In this document: positions 42,674 to 51,419 of the stretch, one piece after another
Layout: every line of letters begins with the position of its first letter
Position numbering within the stretch: the stretch's first letter is position 1
NCBI GenBank assembly: GCA_022616275.1
Contig: JAKEFB010000209.1
Location: 1-64,000 of the forward strand
Origin: Chloroflexota bacterium
GTDB taxonomy: Bacteria > Chloroflexota > Anaerolineae > Promineifilales > Promineifilaceae
Reading direction: 5' to 3'
DNA length: 64,000 nt
Program-made: the position numbers and the translations under genes
Notes under the pieces: model-generated
What the model saw: the letters and a program-made list of their open reading frames with translations, nothing else
What the model was told of the DNA's origin: nothing
Databases searched by the model: none

Positions 42674-43018
42674 TTGCATCCGCAAAACGACGTGGGCGTC
42701 ACCCCACAGCTCTTCCAGGTTGTAAAAGGTGCGTTTGTCGGGGCTAAAGAGATGGACGATTACATCACCATAGTCCATCAGGATCCACCCACCTTCGGCA
42801 TCCCCCTCTACTCCCCAGGGGAGCGTAGTTGCTTTTTTCTTGGCATCTTCAGCAATGCCATCGGCCAGCGCCTGAAGCTGCCGGCCGCTTTCGCCAGTAC
42901 AGATCAGGAAAAAGTCTGTAAAGAGGGCTTTGTCGCGAATATCAAGCAGAATGATATCTCCACCTTTTTTATCCAGAACTGTGTCTACCAGTAAATGGGC
43001 AAGTTCCAATCCTTCCAG
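42671..43018 (-). CDS. rsfS: Ribosomal silencing factor RsfS (Iojap)
   Basis: This DUF143/Iojap protein binds L14 and blocks subunit joining. The sequence runs LLVDTVLDKKGGDIILLDIR, FTDFFLICTGESGRQLQAL and MDYGDVIVHLFSP with the usual 110-115 residues. The first ordinary start is TTG at 43009. A CTG at 43018, three codons upstream, has GGAGG exactly 6 bases before it and yields the more typical N-terminus MEGLELAHLL; an in-frame TGA lies two codons further up. CTG initiation is therefore proposed. Confidence 0.92.
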   Translation of the reverse strand: MEGLELAHLLVDTVLDKKGGDIILLDIRDKALFTDFFLICTGESGRQLQALADGIAEDAKKKATTLPWGVEGDAEGGWILMDYGDVIVHLFSPDKRTFYNLEELWGDAHVVLRMQ

Positions 43019-43214
43019 GTTTCACCTCCGAAGATGTAGTTTTGTAGTTATGTGGTTGTGTAGCGGTCCACACAATCACGTCATCACATTTTAGCATGGG
43101 CGTCTGGAGCGTCAACCGGACAGCAGGCTTAAGTCGTGCCCGGCGCGGGGTAGTAGGCGTTCATTTGGTGAGGTTATTTTGCCCCGTGCCAGGCACGGCC
43201 GGTTCGGGAATTGT

Positions 43215-43243
43215 TTGACCGTTTGTCGAAGTCGTTTTAGAAT
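43215..43243 (+). promoter_or_regulatory. Promoter of xseA-xseB
   Basis: TTGACC (43215-43220), 17 bases, TAGAAT (43238-43243), about 30 bases before the xseA start. The -10 word matches those of znuA and rpoC. The rest of the 43019-43275 gap holds a TG-rich repeat (43036-43064) and nothing else recognised. Confidence 0.65.
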
Positions 43244-43275
43244 TCGAGCAAATGTTCTAGCCAGGTTAAGGAGAC

Positions 43276-44496
43276 GTGCGCCATTTAGCAGACGATTCCC
43301 TTTTTTCCAGCCCAGTCTGGACGGTCAGCGACCTGACGGTCTATATTCGGGAGTTGTTTGACATTGATTATCGCCTGCAGGACGTCCAGGTAAGTGGGGA
43401 GATCTCCAATTTCACCCAGGCGCGCTCCGGGCATTTGTACTTCACTTTGAAGGATAGCCAGGCCCAATTGAAGTGTGTGATGTGGCGCTCTTCGGCCGAA
43501 CGGCTGCGATTGCGGCCGCAGGACGGGGACGCGGTGTTGGCCCGGGGCCGGGTGTCTATCTACGAGGCCGGGGGAGTGTACCAACTGTACGTGGATAGCT
43601 TGCAGCCGGCCGGGCGGGGCGACCTGGCGCTGGCTTTTGAATTGTTGAAAGAGCGGCTGGCACTGGAAGGGCTATTCGACGCGACGCGAAAACGGCCGCT
43701 GCCAGCTTTCCCCCGCCGGATTGGAATTGTGACTTCGGCCGACGCGGCGGCGCTGCGCGATATTTTGAACGTGTTGCGGCGGCGGATGCCGCTGGTGTCG
43801 GTGCTGGTTGCGCCGACGCTGGTGCAGGGCCGGGAAGCGCCGCCGCAAATCATCAGGGCGCTACAATGGCTGGACGGGCGGGACGACATTGACGTGATTA
43901 TCGTGGCCCGGGGAGGAGGGGCCATTGAGGATTTGTGGGCTTTTAACGACGAGAACGTGGCCCGGGCGATTTGTGCGACGCGCCACCCGGTCATCTCCGG
44001 CGTGGGCCACGAAACGGATTTTACGATTGCTGACTTTGTAGCCGACGTGCGCGCTCCCACGCCTTCAGCGGCGGCCGAGCTGGCCGTGCCGGACATGGCC
44101 GAAATCGCGCTTCACGTCCAGAAACTGCGGGCCAGACTGGTCGGTAGTATGCAGGCGATGATTGGGCAACGCCGGGCGCAGGCGCAGGCCCTGTCTCGTG
44201 CTTTGGGCCACCTGAGCCCACGCACATCTCTAAACAGCAACCGCCAGCGATTAGATAGCCTGGTCGGCCGGCTGGACCAGGCCATGCAGTGGCGGTTGGA
44301 ACGCAACCGGTCGCGGCTGGCAGTAGCCCAGGCTGGGTTGGCGGCCGTTGGCCCGCTGGCGACGCTTTCCCGAGGGTATGCCATTGTCCGCCGGGCGGAT
44401 GGCCAGGTGGTGCGCTCGGTGGGTGACGTGGCCGCCGGGGAAGCGTTGCACGTGCAGGTGAGCGATGGGGAGTTTGGGGTGAGGGTTGAGGTGTAG
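43276..44496 (+). CDS. xseA: Exodeoxyribonuclease VII large subunit
   Basis: The 406-residue subunit of the ssDNA exonuclease has an N-terminal OB fold (VSGEISNFTQARSGHLYFTL, about 37-56). The catalytic domain carries RRIGIVTSADAAALRD, IIVARGGGAIEDLWAFNDE and HPVISGVGHETDFTIADFVAD. The start is GTG at 43276 with AAGGAG just upstream. The small subunit gene follows on the same strand, 55 bases after the stop. Confidence 0.96.
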   Translation: MRHLADDSLFSSPVWTVSDLTVYIRELFDIDYRLQDVQVSGEISNFTQARSGHLYFTLKDSQAQLKCVMWRSSAERLRLRPQDGDAVLARGRVSIYEAGGVYQLYVDSLQPAGRGDLALAFELLKERLALEGLFDATRKRPLPAFPRRIGIVTSADAAALRDILNVLRRRMPLVSVLVAPTLVQGREAPPQIIRALQWLDGRDDIDVIIVARGGGAIEDLWAFNDENVARAICATRHPVISGVGHETDFTIADFVADVRAPTPSAAAELAVPDMAEIALHVQKLRARLVGSMQAMIGQRRAQAQALSRALGHLSPRTSLNSNRQRLDSLVGRLDQAMQWRLERNRSRLAVAQAGLAAVGPLATLSRGYAIVRRADGQVVRSVGDVAAGEALHVQVSDGEFGVRVEV

Positions 44497-44510
44497 TTGT
44501 ATAAAGGTGG

Positions 44511-44534
44511 GCGAGTTTGCGAGTTTGCGAGTTT
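44511..44534. repeat. Octamer array GCGAGTTT x3
   Basis: Three perfect tandem octamers followed by GCAGGTTA sit between xseA and xseB. Confidence 0.9.
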
Positions 44535-44551
44535 GCAGGTTAGAGGAGGAG

Positions 44552-44779
44552 ATGATGCAAGCGGCGATTGAGGAGTTGTCTTTTGAAGTGGCCTTGCAGG
44601 AGTTGGAAATCAGTGTGGCCCGGTTGGAGGCCGGGGATTTGACGCTGGAAGAAGCGTTGGCTCTGTTTGAACGGGGGCAAAAGCTGGCGGCTCATTGCAG
44701 TTCACAGCTTGAACGGGCTGTCTTGCGGGTGGAGCAATTAACGGCCGAGGGGGAGATTGTGGAGATAGTTGATGGTTGA
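44552..44779 (+). CDS. xseB: Exodeoxyribonuclease VII small subunit
   Basis: This 75-residue helical subunit has the typical SFEVALQELE, VARLEAGDLTLEEALALFER and GQKLAAHCSSQLERA segments. GAGGAGG precedes two consecutive ATGs (44552, 44555). It functions with XseA encoded just upstream. Confidence 0.95.
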   Translation: MMQAAIEELSFEVALQELEISVARLEAGDLTLEEALALFERGQKLAAHCSSQLERAVLRVEQLTAEGEIVEIVDG

Positions 44780-44818
44780 TGGTTGGTAGCGGTCTGCCAA
44801 CTACCAACTATCAACTAC
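44766..44818. repeat. Inverted heptamer element after xseB
   Basis: TAGTTGATGGTTGATGGTTGG faces CCAACTACCAACTATCAACTA, an imperfect hairpin of GGTTGAT/GGTTGGT heptamers that includes the xseB stop region. Confidence 0.75.
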
Positions 44819-44848
44819 TAACGTTAATGCCAGGTTAAGGTATTGCTA

Positions 44849-44877
44849 TTGAAAAGTGCTTGCGGCTGATCTATGAT
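44849..44877 (+). promoter_or_regulatory. Promoter of the Usp-like gene
   Basis: TTGAAA (44849-44854), 17 bases, TATGAT (44872-44877). The leader to the ATG at 44967 is about 80 bases, with no recognised element. Confidence 0.55.
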
Positions 44878-44966
44878 ATATAGAATGTAGTGGTCCCCCA
44901 TCGCTGCCTTCACACATAGTCGTTCGTTGGGGTTATTAGGGGAGGGCCCTGAACAGGAAGGCACAC

Positions 44967-45305
44967 ATGATTCAGCACAAGCAGGTTTTAGTTCCATTTG
45001 CCAGCCTGCCCTTGCCGGCCGAGACGTTTGAATCGGCCTGTACTGTTGCCAGGGCGTTATCGGCCGAAATTGTTTTGCTGCGGGTTAATCCGCCAATAGA
45101 CCCGGCTACCCAGACGACGGATTGCGAGAGCCTTTATTCAGAGTTGAAAGCCCTGCAAACCCAATTGCGGGTGTGTGACGTGGCCGTCAAAATTGAAGCA
45201 GCCAACCGTGGCGCGGACAAATTAACCGTTCCTTATGCAGCGCCGGAGGACGTGGATTTTGTCATCATAAGCGGGCGCGAGGCGGCGGCCCAGCCTTGCG
45301 CCTGA
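44967..45305 (+). CDS. Short universal stress protein-like protein
   Basis: The 112-residue protein resembles the N-terminal part of UspA proteins: QVLVPFASLPL, ACTVARALSAEIVLLRV and DVDFVIISG. It ends before the G-x2-G-x9-G(S/T) nucleotide-binding stretch normally found at residues 115-130. It may be a truncated or non-ATP-binding form. AGGAAGG precedes ATG 44967. Confidence 0.7.
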   Translation: MIQHKQVLVPFASLPLPAETFESACTVARALSAEIVLLRVNPPIDPATQTTDCESLYSELKALQTQLRVCDVAVKIEAANRGADKLTVPYAAPEDVDFVIISGREAAAQPCA

Positions 45306-45356
45306 GAAACGCGCCATCCGGCAGGCAACGGCGCCAAATTCCCTCAACGGCTAAGG

Positions 45357-48300
45357 CTAATCAGCAGTAGTTGGTAGTGAATCGGTAACCAACTGGCGGG
45401 ATAGCTCCAGCGCCTCTTGCAGCGACGATTCTACCTGGGCCAGGTCGGCTACCGCCAGGGACGCTTGGGCCTGGTCGAGAAGTTCTCCGGCCCTTTCGTA
45501 GGTGGCGGCCCATCCCTCTGCAGAAGCCACCAACGCCGCTTCAAATTCCTCTAAATCTGTATATTGCTGCGCCAGCCGTTCCCAGGCCTCGGGATTGGGT
45601 GACGCAGCCCAACGGGCCAGCCCCTGGCGGAGGGCGGCAATGGCGGCCCGGTAGGTATCGGCCGTCTGGCCCTCGGCCGGGCAGGCCAGGTGGAGGCCGG
45701 CCATTTCCACGTACGTGCTGGCGTAGTAAGGGTCGGCTCTGGCCGACTCCTGGTAAAGGTCAATGGCCCGGTCACATTCCTGGCCTTGTCGGTAGACCAT
45801 GTCGGCGTATTCGTTCCAGATCACTCCATTGCGCGGGCTGAGGGTGAGGGCGGCCTGGTAGTGCGACCCGGCGGTCGCTACAAGCGCCTCTTGGTCAGCG
45901 CCGGAATCCAGCCGGGCACGCGTTGCCTCCAGGCGGGCCAGGTTAACGGTAAAGTTCGGGTGGAGAGGAAGCTGGCGCTGAGCCTGCGACAGGTGCGTTT
46001 GGGCCTCTTGCCACAAGTGGTCCTGGGCGGCCGGTTCGGCGGTAATAGAGGCTTTTTGTAAATAGGCCGATCCCAGGAGCGACCGGTAGAGCGCTTCCTG
46101 GGGGGCCATGGCCACGGCCTGTTCATAAAAGGAAATAGCCTGATCCAGCCGGACCGGGTCCCTGGCCTGGAAGGCCTGCTGGTCGAGCACTGTAGCCTGT
46201 TTATAGATAACGTCGGCCTGGTTCGGCCGGAGATTGGTCTGGTAAACGAGGTAAAGAACGAGCGGCAACAAGAGGAGGAGGCTTACCCAGCCGGCGGCCG
46301 GGTCCTTTTCACGGCGCGACCAGGAAAAGTCACTCAAGACGAGGGCCAACAAGAGCATCATCCCCAGGATGAACAGGTAGAAGAAGCCCAGGAAGTGTGT
46401 TGACTGCAACGCCTGAGCCAACTGCGGATCTAGCAGCCCGGCCGGCTCGCTCGAAGTAAAAGCTCCGGCGTAAAGCTGGAGGGCCTGGAAATAGGGGTAG
46501 GCCAGGCCAAGAATGAGAGACAGGCCGGCAAGAAGGCCGGCCGGCAAGAGGGAGTTGTTCCAGGCGCTGTCCCAGAGGCGATAGAGAGCGGCGGCAGCCA
46601 CAATGGCCAGGCTCAACCCCGCCCACAATCCGACCGCCAGGCCGAGGGGTACGGCGGCAATGAGGCCAACCAGGGCAGCCAGGGCGGCCGCTACCCGGCT
46701 GGCCGGCCGGGGCGGCACAGGGGCAATGACTCCCGACTTAGCCAGTTCTGTCAGGCTGATCAGCGTGCCAGTCAACCAGGCAGCCAGGATGAGAAGGAAA
46801 ACGAAAGGCGAAGTGGCCGGGCCGTTGCTGAAGAAGGAGCGGCGGAGAATGGTTGCAGCCGAGGAAAGGGCTGTCCCTGATTCTATGGTGAATCCCTGAG
46901 GAAAGAGGACAAATTCGTAGCCGACGACGGCCACCAACAGGGCAATGACCAGGGCGGCGGCCAGCACAGGGGCGAGCCAGCCGGGGCGGGCTGCTTTGCT
47001 CGCACCGACCGGCGGCTTTTGCTTGCGGCTCTTGCGACTGGAACCCCTACCAGGAGTCCTGTTATCTTTCCGGTTTGTCGTAACCGCTGTGGTGGTTTCC
47101 GGCCTGGCCGCTATCTCGGCCGCCGTTTGCCGGCGGCCGACGACAAAGAGGATCGCCGCCAGGATAAAGAAGAGCGTACGGGTGCCGACGATAGCAATGC
47201 CAAATTGGATTTCGACGAAGTGGGCGACGAACGCCGCCAGTAGACCGGCCAATAAGAGATAATCCGGCTGGCTAGCAGGCGCTCCGGCGGCCGGCGGCTC
47301 TCCCTTCGCCTGTCTGGCAGTGTAAAGCAGGTAGAGGAAGAGGCCGGCCACGTTCCCGGCCGGGAAAGCGACCCCCAGGTAGGCCGGGCCACGCCAGAGG
47401 AGTATTAGTGCGGCCAGAACGACTCCACCGCCCAGCCACAGGCCAACCAACAGGCCCCGCTCGAAATGAGCACGGCTCTCGAAGCCAACGCGGATCAACC
47501 CCAACCAGGAAAAGCCGTAGTAAAACAGGCCCAGGAAGAGAAACTGCCAGGCGATAAAACCGGCCAATCCGGTCATAGCCAGCACGTCCAGCGTTTCGTT
47601 GTGGGCCCGGTCTATGGCGGTATCGCGCGCTTCCAGGCTGGCAATTTCCGGGTCGTAGAAGGGACTATATACCAGGAGCAGGGTATCCGGCCCGTAGCCG
47701 AGGAAAGGGCGTAAAAAGTTAAGGTCGTCGGTCTGCCCGTCCGGGAATGAGAGCGGTTGGTGCGGCCGGATCAGGTCTACGGTGCCCTGCCAGATGAGCA
47801 CGCGTACCCGGCCGGTGCTCGTCTCCGTTTCCAGTAGCCGGCCGAAGCGGCCGAGAGTGGGATGTTGGCGCCAGCCATCCATGGCGGCCAGCAGGCTGCC
47901 CAGCAGTGGCGTTTGCCGATAGGGGGCGGTGGTGGCAGACGGCAAATTAAAGAGGATAAACCAGCCGGCCAGTAGGGTGCCCAAAACCGCGCCACCGCCC
48001 GATAACCAGCGCCAGGATCGGCCGGTTACTTTTCCCTCCCGGCGCAGGGCGACGACTAGGAGAGCAACGAATAAGCCCATTCCTGCGACCAGCCCCAACA
48101 ACGGTCCCCGGCTGCCGGACCATAAGATGGCCAGCAGTTGCAAAACGGCGACGAGGCTATAGAGCAAAATGGACAGTGTCTGGTGTATAGGGTGTGACGC
48201 GTGGCCCGGTTCGGAGGACGCTGCAGGCAATACGTTTTCCCCAATCCTGGCGGCCGTCAGGGGAAAGAGCATCGCCAGGTAGGCGGCGACAAAAATGGGA

Positions 48301-48881
48301 TGGCCCATCTGACCGATGACCCGTAACTGGACGCGCACTTGCCAGCCACCGCCCCAGGGAATGGGGTCGAGGTTGTAGCGTTGTAGGCCAGCATAAAGGG
48401 CAATAGGGACGCTGGTTAGAATGGCGGCGGTGACTGCCCGCCTCACCTGCGGCCTGGTGCGCATGGAGACCATGGTCAGGGCCATGATGGTGGCGTAGGC
48501 CAGCAAGGTATAGCTGCCCTGCAGGCGCCGGTAAGAGCCGGCCCAACTGACGGCCGGGGCAATGGACAGGGCGGTGGCCACCAGGTAAACGAGAATCAGG
48601 AGCAGGAGGGGTAAGACGAACGGCCGACTGATAAAGTCTGCAAGTCTGCGTGTGGGCGAGTCTGCATGTGGGCGAGTCTGTGAGCCGATTGCAGAGTCGC
48701 ACACTTGTTGGACCAGCCAGGCCAGGGCCATGACGAGGGCGATAGAACGCAGCAGGGAGGTTTTCTCGGCGTCGAAGACCCGGTCGGAGTAAACGTTGAA
48801 GAACAGGGGAATGGTGATAATGGCGGCAAGCCAGCCTGCTTCAATCAGGTAATAACACCAGCGCGATAGCTTGGAATTCAT
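45357..48881 (-). CDS. O-antigen ligase/polymerase-like membrane protein with C-terminal TPRs
   Basis: The 1174-residue protein has about 18 predicted membrane helices in two groups (about 10-560 and 600-860) with the Wzy/WaaL-type region around SFPDGQTDDLNFLRPFLGYGP. The soluble C-terminal third (about 880-1160) is TPR-like. Such proteins join or polymerise surface glycans; the substrate is unknown. A 48-bp array of octamers (48636-48683) lies in frame after the second helix and encodes a 16-residue charged insert (within SQTRPHADSPTRRLADF). The Arg/Lys-rich stretch NRKDNRTPGRGSSRKSRKQK separates the halves. No other glycan genes are nearby. Confidence 0.82.
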   Translation of the reverse strand: MNSKLSRWCYYLIEAGWLAAIITIPLFFNVYSDRVFDAEKTSLLRSIALVMALAWLVQQVCDSAIGSQTRPHADSPTRRLADFISRPFVLPLLLLILVYLVATALSIAPAVSWAGSYRRLQGSYTLLAYATIMALTMVSMRTRPQVRRAVTAAILTSVPIALYAGLQRYNLDPIPWGGGWQVRVQLRVIGQMGHPIFVAAYLAMLFPLTAARIGENVLPAASSEPGHASHPIHQTLSILLYSLVAVLQLLAILWSGSRGPLLGLVAGMGLFVALLVVALRREGKVTGRSWRWLSGGGAVLGTLLAGWFILFNLPSATTAPYRQTPLLGSLLAAMDGWRQHPTLGRFGRLLETETSTGRVRVLIWQGTVDLIRPHQPLSFPDGQTDDLNFLRPFLGYGPDTLLLVYSPFYDPEIASLEARDTAIDRAHNETLDVLAMTGLAGFIAWQFLFLGLFYYGFSWLGLIRVGFESRAHFERGLLVGLWLGGGVVLAALILLWRGPAYLGVAFPAGNVAGLFLYLLYTARQAKGEPPAAGAPASQPDYLLLAGLLAAFVAHFVEIQFGIAIVGTRTLFFILAAILFVVGRRQTAAEIAARPETTTAVTTNRKDNRTPGRGSSRKSRKQKPPVGASKAARPGWLAPVLAAALVIALLVAVVGYEFVLFPQGFTIESGTALSSAATILRRSFFSNGPATSPFVFLLILAAWLTGTLISLTELAKSGVIAPVPPRPASRVAAALAALVGLIAAVPLGLAVGLWAGLSLAIVAAAALYRLWDSAWNNSLLPAGLLAGLSLILGLAYPYFQALQLYAGAFTSSEPAGLLDPQLAQALQSTHFLGFFYLFILGMMLLLALVLSDFSWSRREKDPAAGWVSLLLLLPLVLYLVYQTNLRPNQADVIYKQATVLDQQAFQARDPVRLDQAISFYEQAVAMAPQEALYRSLLGSAYLQKASITAEPAAQDHLWQEAQTHLSQAQRQLPLHPNFTVNLARLEATRARLDSGADQEALVATAGSHYQAALTLSPRNGVIWNEYADMVYRQGQECDRAIDLYQESARADPYYASTYVEMAGLHLACPAEGQTADTYRAAIAALRQGLARWAASPNPEAWERLAQQYTDLEEFEAALVASAEGWAATYERAGELLDQAQASLAVADLAQVESSLQEALELSRQLVTDSLPTTAD
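48636..48683. repeat. Six octamers inside the O-antigen ligase-like gene
   Basis: GTCTGCAA, GTCTGCGT, GTGGGCGA, GTCTGCAT, GTGGGCGA and GTCTGTGA follow one another. Six times eight bases equals 16 codons, so the frame is kept. The words resemble the intergenic GCAAGTNT arrays. Confidence 0.85.
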
Positions 48882-48972
48882 ATAACATCCATCGCAGACA
48901 CGGCCAGAGACAGCCTGGCAAATTACGGTAGGGCTATTGTAAATGAGGGCGGCCGGCGCGCAAAGATGGAAA

Positions 48973-49020
48973 ACCTCGCAGGTTGGTGCACGAAGCGTGC
49001 CCTCAGAAACCTACGGGGTT
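48973..49020. repeat. Imperfect CCCCGCAGGT-family element
   Basis: AACCTCGCAGGTT and AAACCTACGGGGTTT face each other across about 20 bases, upstream of ftsY. Confidence 0.6.
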
Positions 49021-49044
49021 TGTGCCACATGGGCGGGACGGTGA

Positions 49045-49138
49045 TATAATTTCATCTTGCCTGATGTATTCGGGCAGCATGCGCCGGGGTTGGCTGACCA
49101 ATGTCCCGGCATCATTTTTGTTTAGGTGAGGGTTTTTC
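49045..49138 (+). promoter_or_regulatory. ftsY promoter -10 and structured leader
   Basis: TATAAT at 49045-49050 is a good -10; no clear -35 was found. The leader contains GCCGGG...CCCGGC (about 49083-49110) followed by ATCATTTTTG, a terminator-like fold that could act as an attenuator. Confidence 0.45.
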
Positions 49139-50047
49139 TTGTTTAAAGGTATTCGTGAATCGTTAAGCCGGACAAGACAGAGTGTCTTCGGCCAGATTGT
49201 CAACGTCCTGGGGATGGGGGAGATAACTGAAGAAACTTGGGATGATCTGGAAGCCCTGCTCATCCAGGCCGATATGGGCGTCCCGACGACGATGGACCTG
49301 ATAGAGGCAATGCGCCGGCGGGTGGAGCAGGAGGGCCTGTATCGCGCCGACCAGCTTCTCCGGGCGATGAAGGAAGAGATGCGAGCGATGCTGACCAGCC
49401 GCCAGCCGTTTGAGCTGGAGGAACCGCGCCAGTTGACGGTGGTGATGGTGGTGGGTGTGAATGGCTCCGGCAAGACGACGACGATTGGTAAGCTGGCTTA
49501 CTATTATAAGAACCGCGGCCGGAAGGTGATGGTGGCGGCCGGGGATACGTTCCGGGCGGCGGCGATTGACCAGCTTAAAATCTGGAGCGAGCGGGCCGAT
49601 GTGCCGATTGTAGCCGGGCAGCCAGGCGGCGACCCGGCAGCAACGGCATATGACGGTATCCGGGCCACCCGGGCCAGGGGACACGACTTGTTGTTTATTG
49701 ATACGGCCGGCCGGCTGCATACCAAGTTCAACCTGATGAAGGAGCTGGAAAAGGTGTATAGCGTTTGCCGTAAAAGTGTCCACGCCGCGCCGCACGAGGT
49801 GCTGTTGGTACTGGATGCGCCGACCGGCCAGAACGCCCTGATCCAGGCGACTAAGTTTAAAGAGTCGGTCAAGGTCACCGGGGTGATTTTGACGAAGCTG
49901 GACAGCACGGCCAAGGGAGGCATAGTCTTTGCTATTTACCGGGAGCTGGGACTGCCAGTGCGTTTTATCGGCACGGGGGAAGGCATCCAGGACCTGGCTC
50001 CTTTTGACCCAGACGCTTTTGTGGAAGGGTTGTTTGAAAGTGAATAA
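49139..50047 (+). CDS. ftsY: Signal recognition particle receptor FtsY
   Basis: The 302-residue SRP receptor GTPase consists of the N and G domains only, without the long acidic A domain of E. coli FtsY. GTPase motifs are GVNGSGKTTTIGKLA (about 101-115), DTFRAAAIDQL, DTAGRLHTKFNLM and LTKLDSTAKGG. It docks ribosome-SRP complexes at the membrane. The start is TTG at 49139 with AGGTGAGGG upstream. Confidence 0.96.
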   Translation: MFKGIRESLSRTRQSVFGQIVNVLGMGEITEETWDDLEALLIQADMGVPTTMDLIEAMRRRVEQEGLYRADQLLRAMKEEMRAMLTSRQPFELEEPRQLTVVMVVGVNGSGKTTTIGKLAYYYKNRGRKVMVAAGDTFRAAAIDQLKIWSERADVPIVAGQPGGDPAATAYDGIRATRARGHDLLFIDTAGRLHTKFNLMKELEKVYSVCRKSVHAAPHEVLLVLDAPTGQNALIQATKFKESVKVTGVILTKLDSTAKGGIVFAIYRELGLPVRFIGTGEGIQDLAPFDPDAFVEGLFESE

Positions 50048-50058
50048 GCCTTTAAGAA

Positions 50059-50144
50059 ATCGCGAATGACGCGAATGGGCGAATTACGCGAATAAATCTT
50101 TTTAAGATTCGCGTGATTCGTTATATTGGTGCTATTCGCGTTTT
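50059..50144. repeat. GCGAAT-family palindromic element
   Basis: CGCGAATGACGCGAATGGGCGAATTACGCGAAT-like words (three units) face ATTCGCGTGATTCG and CTATTCGCG across TAAATCTTTTTAAG. It lies between ftsY and prfB. Confidence 0.85.
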
Positions 50145-50173
50145 AAGTGCCAACCAAAAAGGACGATACAGCT

Positions 50174-51266
50174 ATGGAAGAGTTACTGACACAACTTGAG
50201 GAATTGCAGAGTACGGTGGACCACTTGCGGAGGCGTCTTTGACGTAGACGTCAAGCTGGAAAAGATTGCCGAACTGGAAAAACAGACGATGGCGCCTGAT
50301 TTTTGGCAGGATTCGGCCGCAGCGCAGGAAACGATGCGCCAGTTGACCCGGCTGCGCCGGCAGGTGGCGATCTGGGAGAAAATCGGCGACCAGTTGGCCG
50401 ACGCGCAGGAGCTGGCGGCGTTGGGCGACGATTCTTTGTATGAGGAGCTGGCCCACGAAGTGGAGGCGCTGACTAAAACCGTTCACGAATTGGAGTTCCG
50501 CGCTCTGTTCTCCGGTCCCTACGACGACGAGCCGGCTATTCTGGCTATTCACGCCGGGGCTGGGGGGACAGAGGCCCAGGACTGGGCGCAAATGTTGCAG
50601 CGGATGATTATCCGCTGGGCCGAATCGCGGGGTTTTAAGGTGGAAATCCTGGACCAGAGTCCCGGCGACGAAGCTGGGATTAAGAGCACCTTGATGTCCA
50701 TTGAGGGGGACTACGCTTATGGCTGGCTCAAATCGGAGCGGGGCGTTCACCGGTTGGTTCGGATTTCCCCTTACGACGCCTCCAGCCGCCGCCATACCTC
50801 TTTTGCCAAGGTGGAGGCCTGGCCGGACGTGGCTGAAGAGATTGAGATCGAGATTGACGAAAAGGACCTGAACATTGATCGATTCCGGGCCAGCGGCGCC
50901 GGCGGCCAGCACGTCCAGAAGAACGAGACGGCCGTGCGTATCACCCACCTGCCGACCGGAATCGTCGTTTCCTGCCAGAACCAGCGTTCGCTGACCCAGA
51001 ACCTGGAGGTGGCGATGAAAATCTTGAAGAGCCGGTTGTTTGACCTGGAGCGGCGCAAACAGGAAGCGGAAATGACAGCTTTGAAGGGCGAGGACGTTAA
51101 TGCGGAGTGGGGCAACCAGATTCGTTCGTATGTGCTACACCCTTATAAGATGGTGAAGGATCATCGCACCGATCATGAGACGGGGAATACGCAGGCTGTC
51201 TTGGACGGCCGTTTGGACGACTTCATGGAAGCTTATCTGCGACAGCGTGTTGGCCAGCCAGTCTAA
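50174..51266 (+). CDS. prfB: Peptide chain release factor 2, with programmed +1 frameshift
   Basis: RF2 reads UGA and UAA. The first 22 codons from ATG 50174 end in CGG-AGG-CGT-CTT-TGA-C (TGA at 50240-50242). Reading then continues in the +1 frame from GAC 50241. CTT-TGA-C with an upstream AGG is the classic autoregulatory RF2 frameshift site. The body has the GGQ motif in GAGGQHVQKNE. The stop-codon recognition tripeptide appears as SPY (RISPYDASSRRHTSF) rather than SPF. The product is about 363 residues after frameshifting. Confidence 0.95.
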
Positions 51267-51419
51267 GGCCGTATTTTTTCAGGGGAACAGAGAGATACAC
51301 AGAGTAGGCACGGAGATTCACAGCGAGAACACAAAGAAAATAATCTGCGTCTATCAACGTTAATCTGCGTCCTACCCTGTTCTAGCCTATAGAGGCACTT
51401 TTATCAGGAGGTAAATACG
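51267..51419. other. Gap with purine-rich and TAATCTGCGTC repeats
   Basis: An ACAGAGAGATACACAGAG-type purine-rich stretch (about 51283-51335) is followed by a direct repeat of TAATCTGCGTC (near 51340 and 51360). AGGAGG lies before ATG 51420. The same purine-rich words appear near 24395-24480 inside the zinc-ribbon gene. Confidence 0.6.

Noticed and set aside
48882-49138. Small stable RNA (SRP RNA-like) upstream of ftsY
   Set aside because: The conserved SRP RNA apical loop sequence was not found; the fold seen is explained as a leader hairpin.
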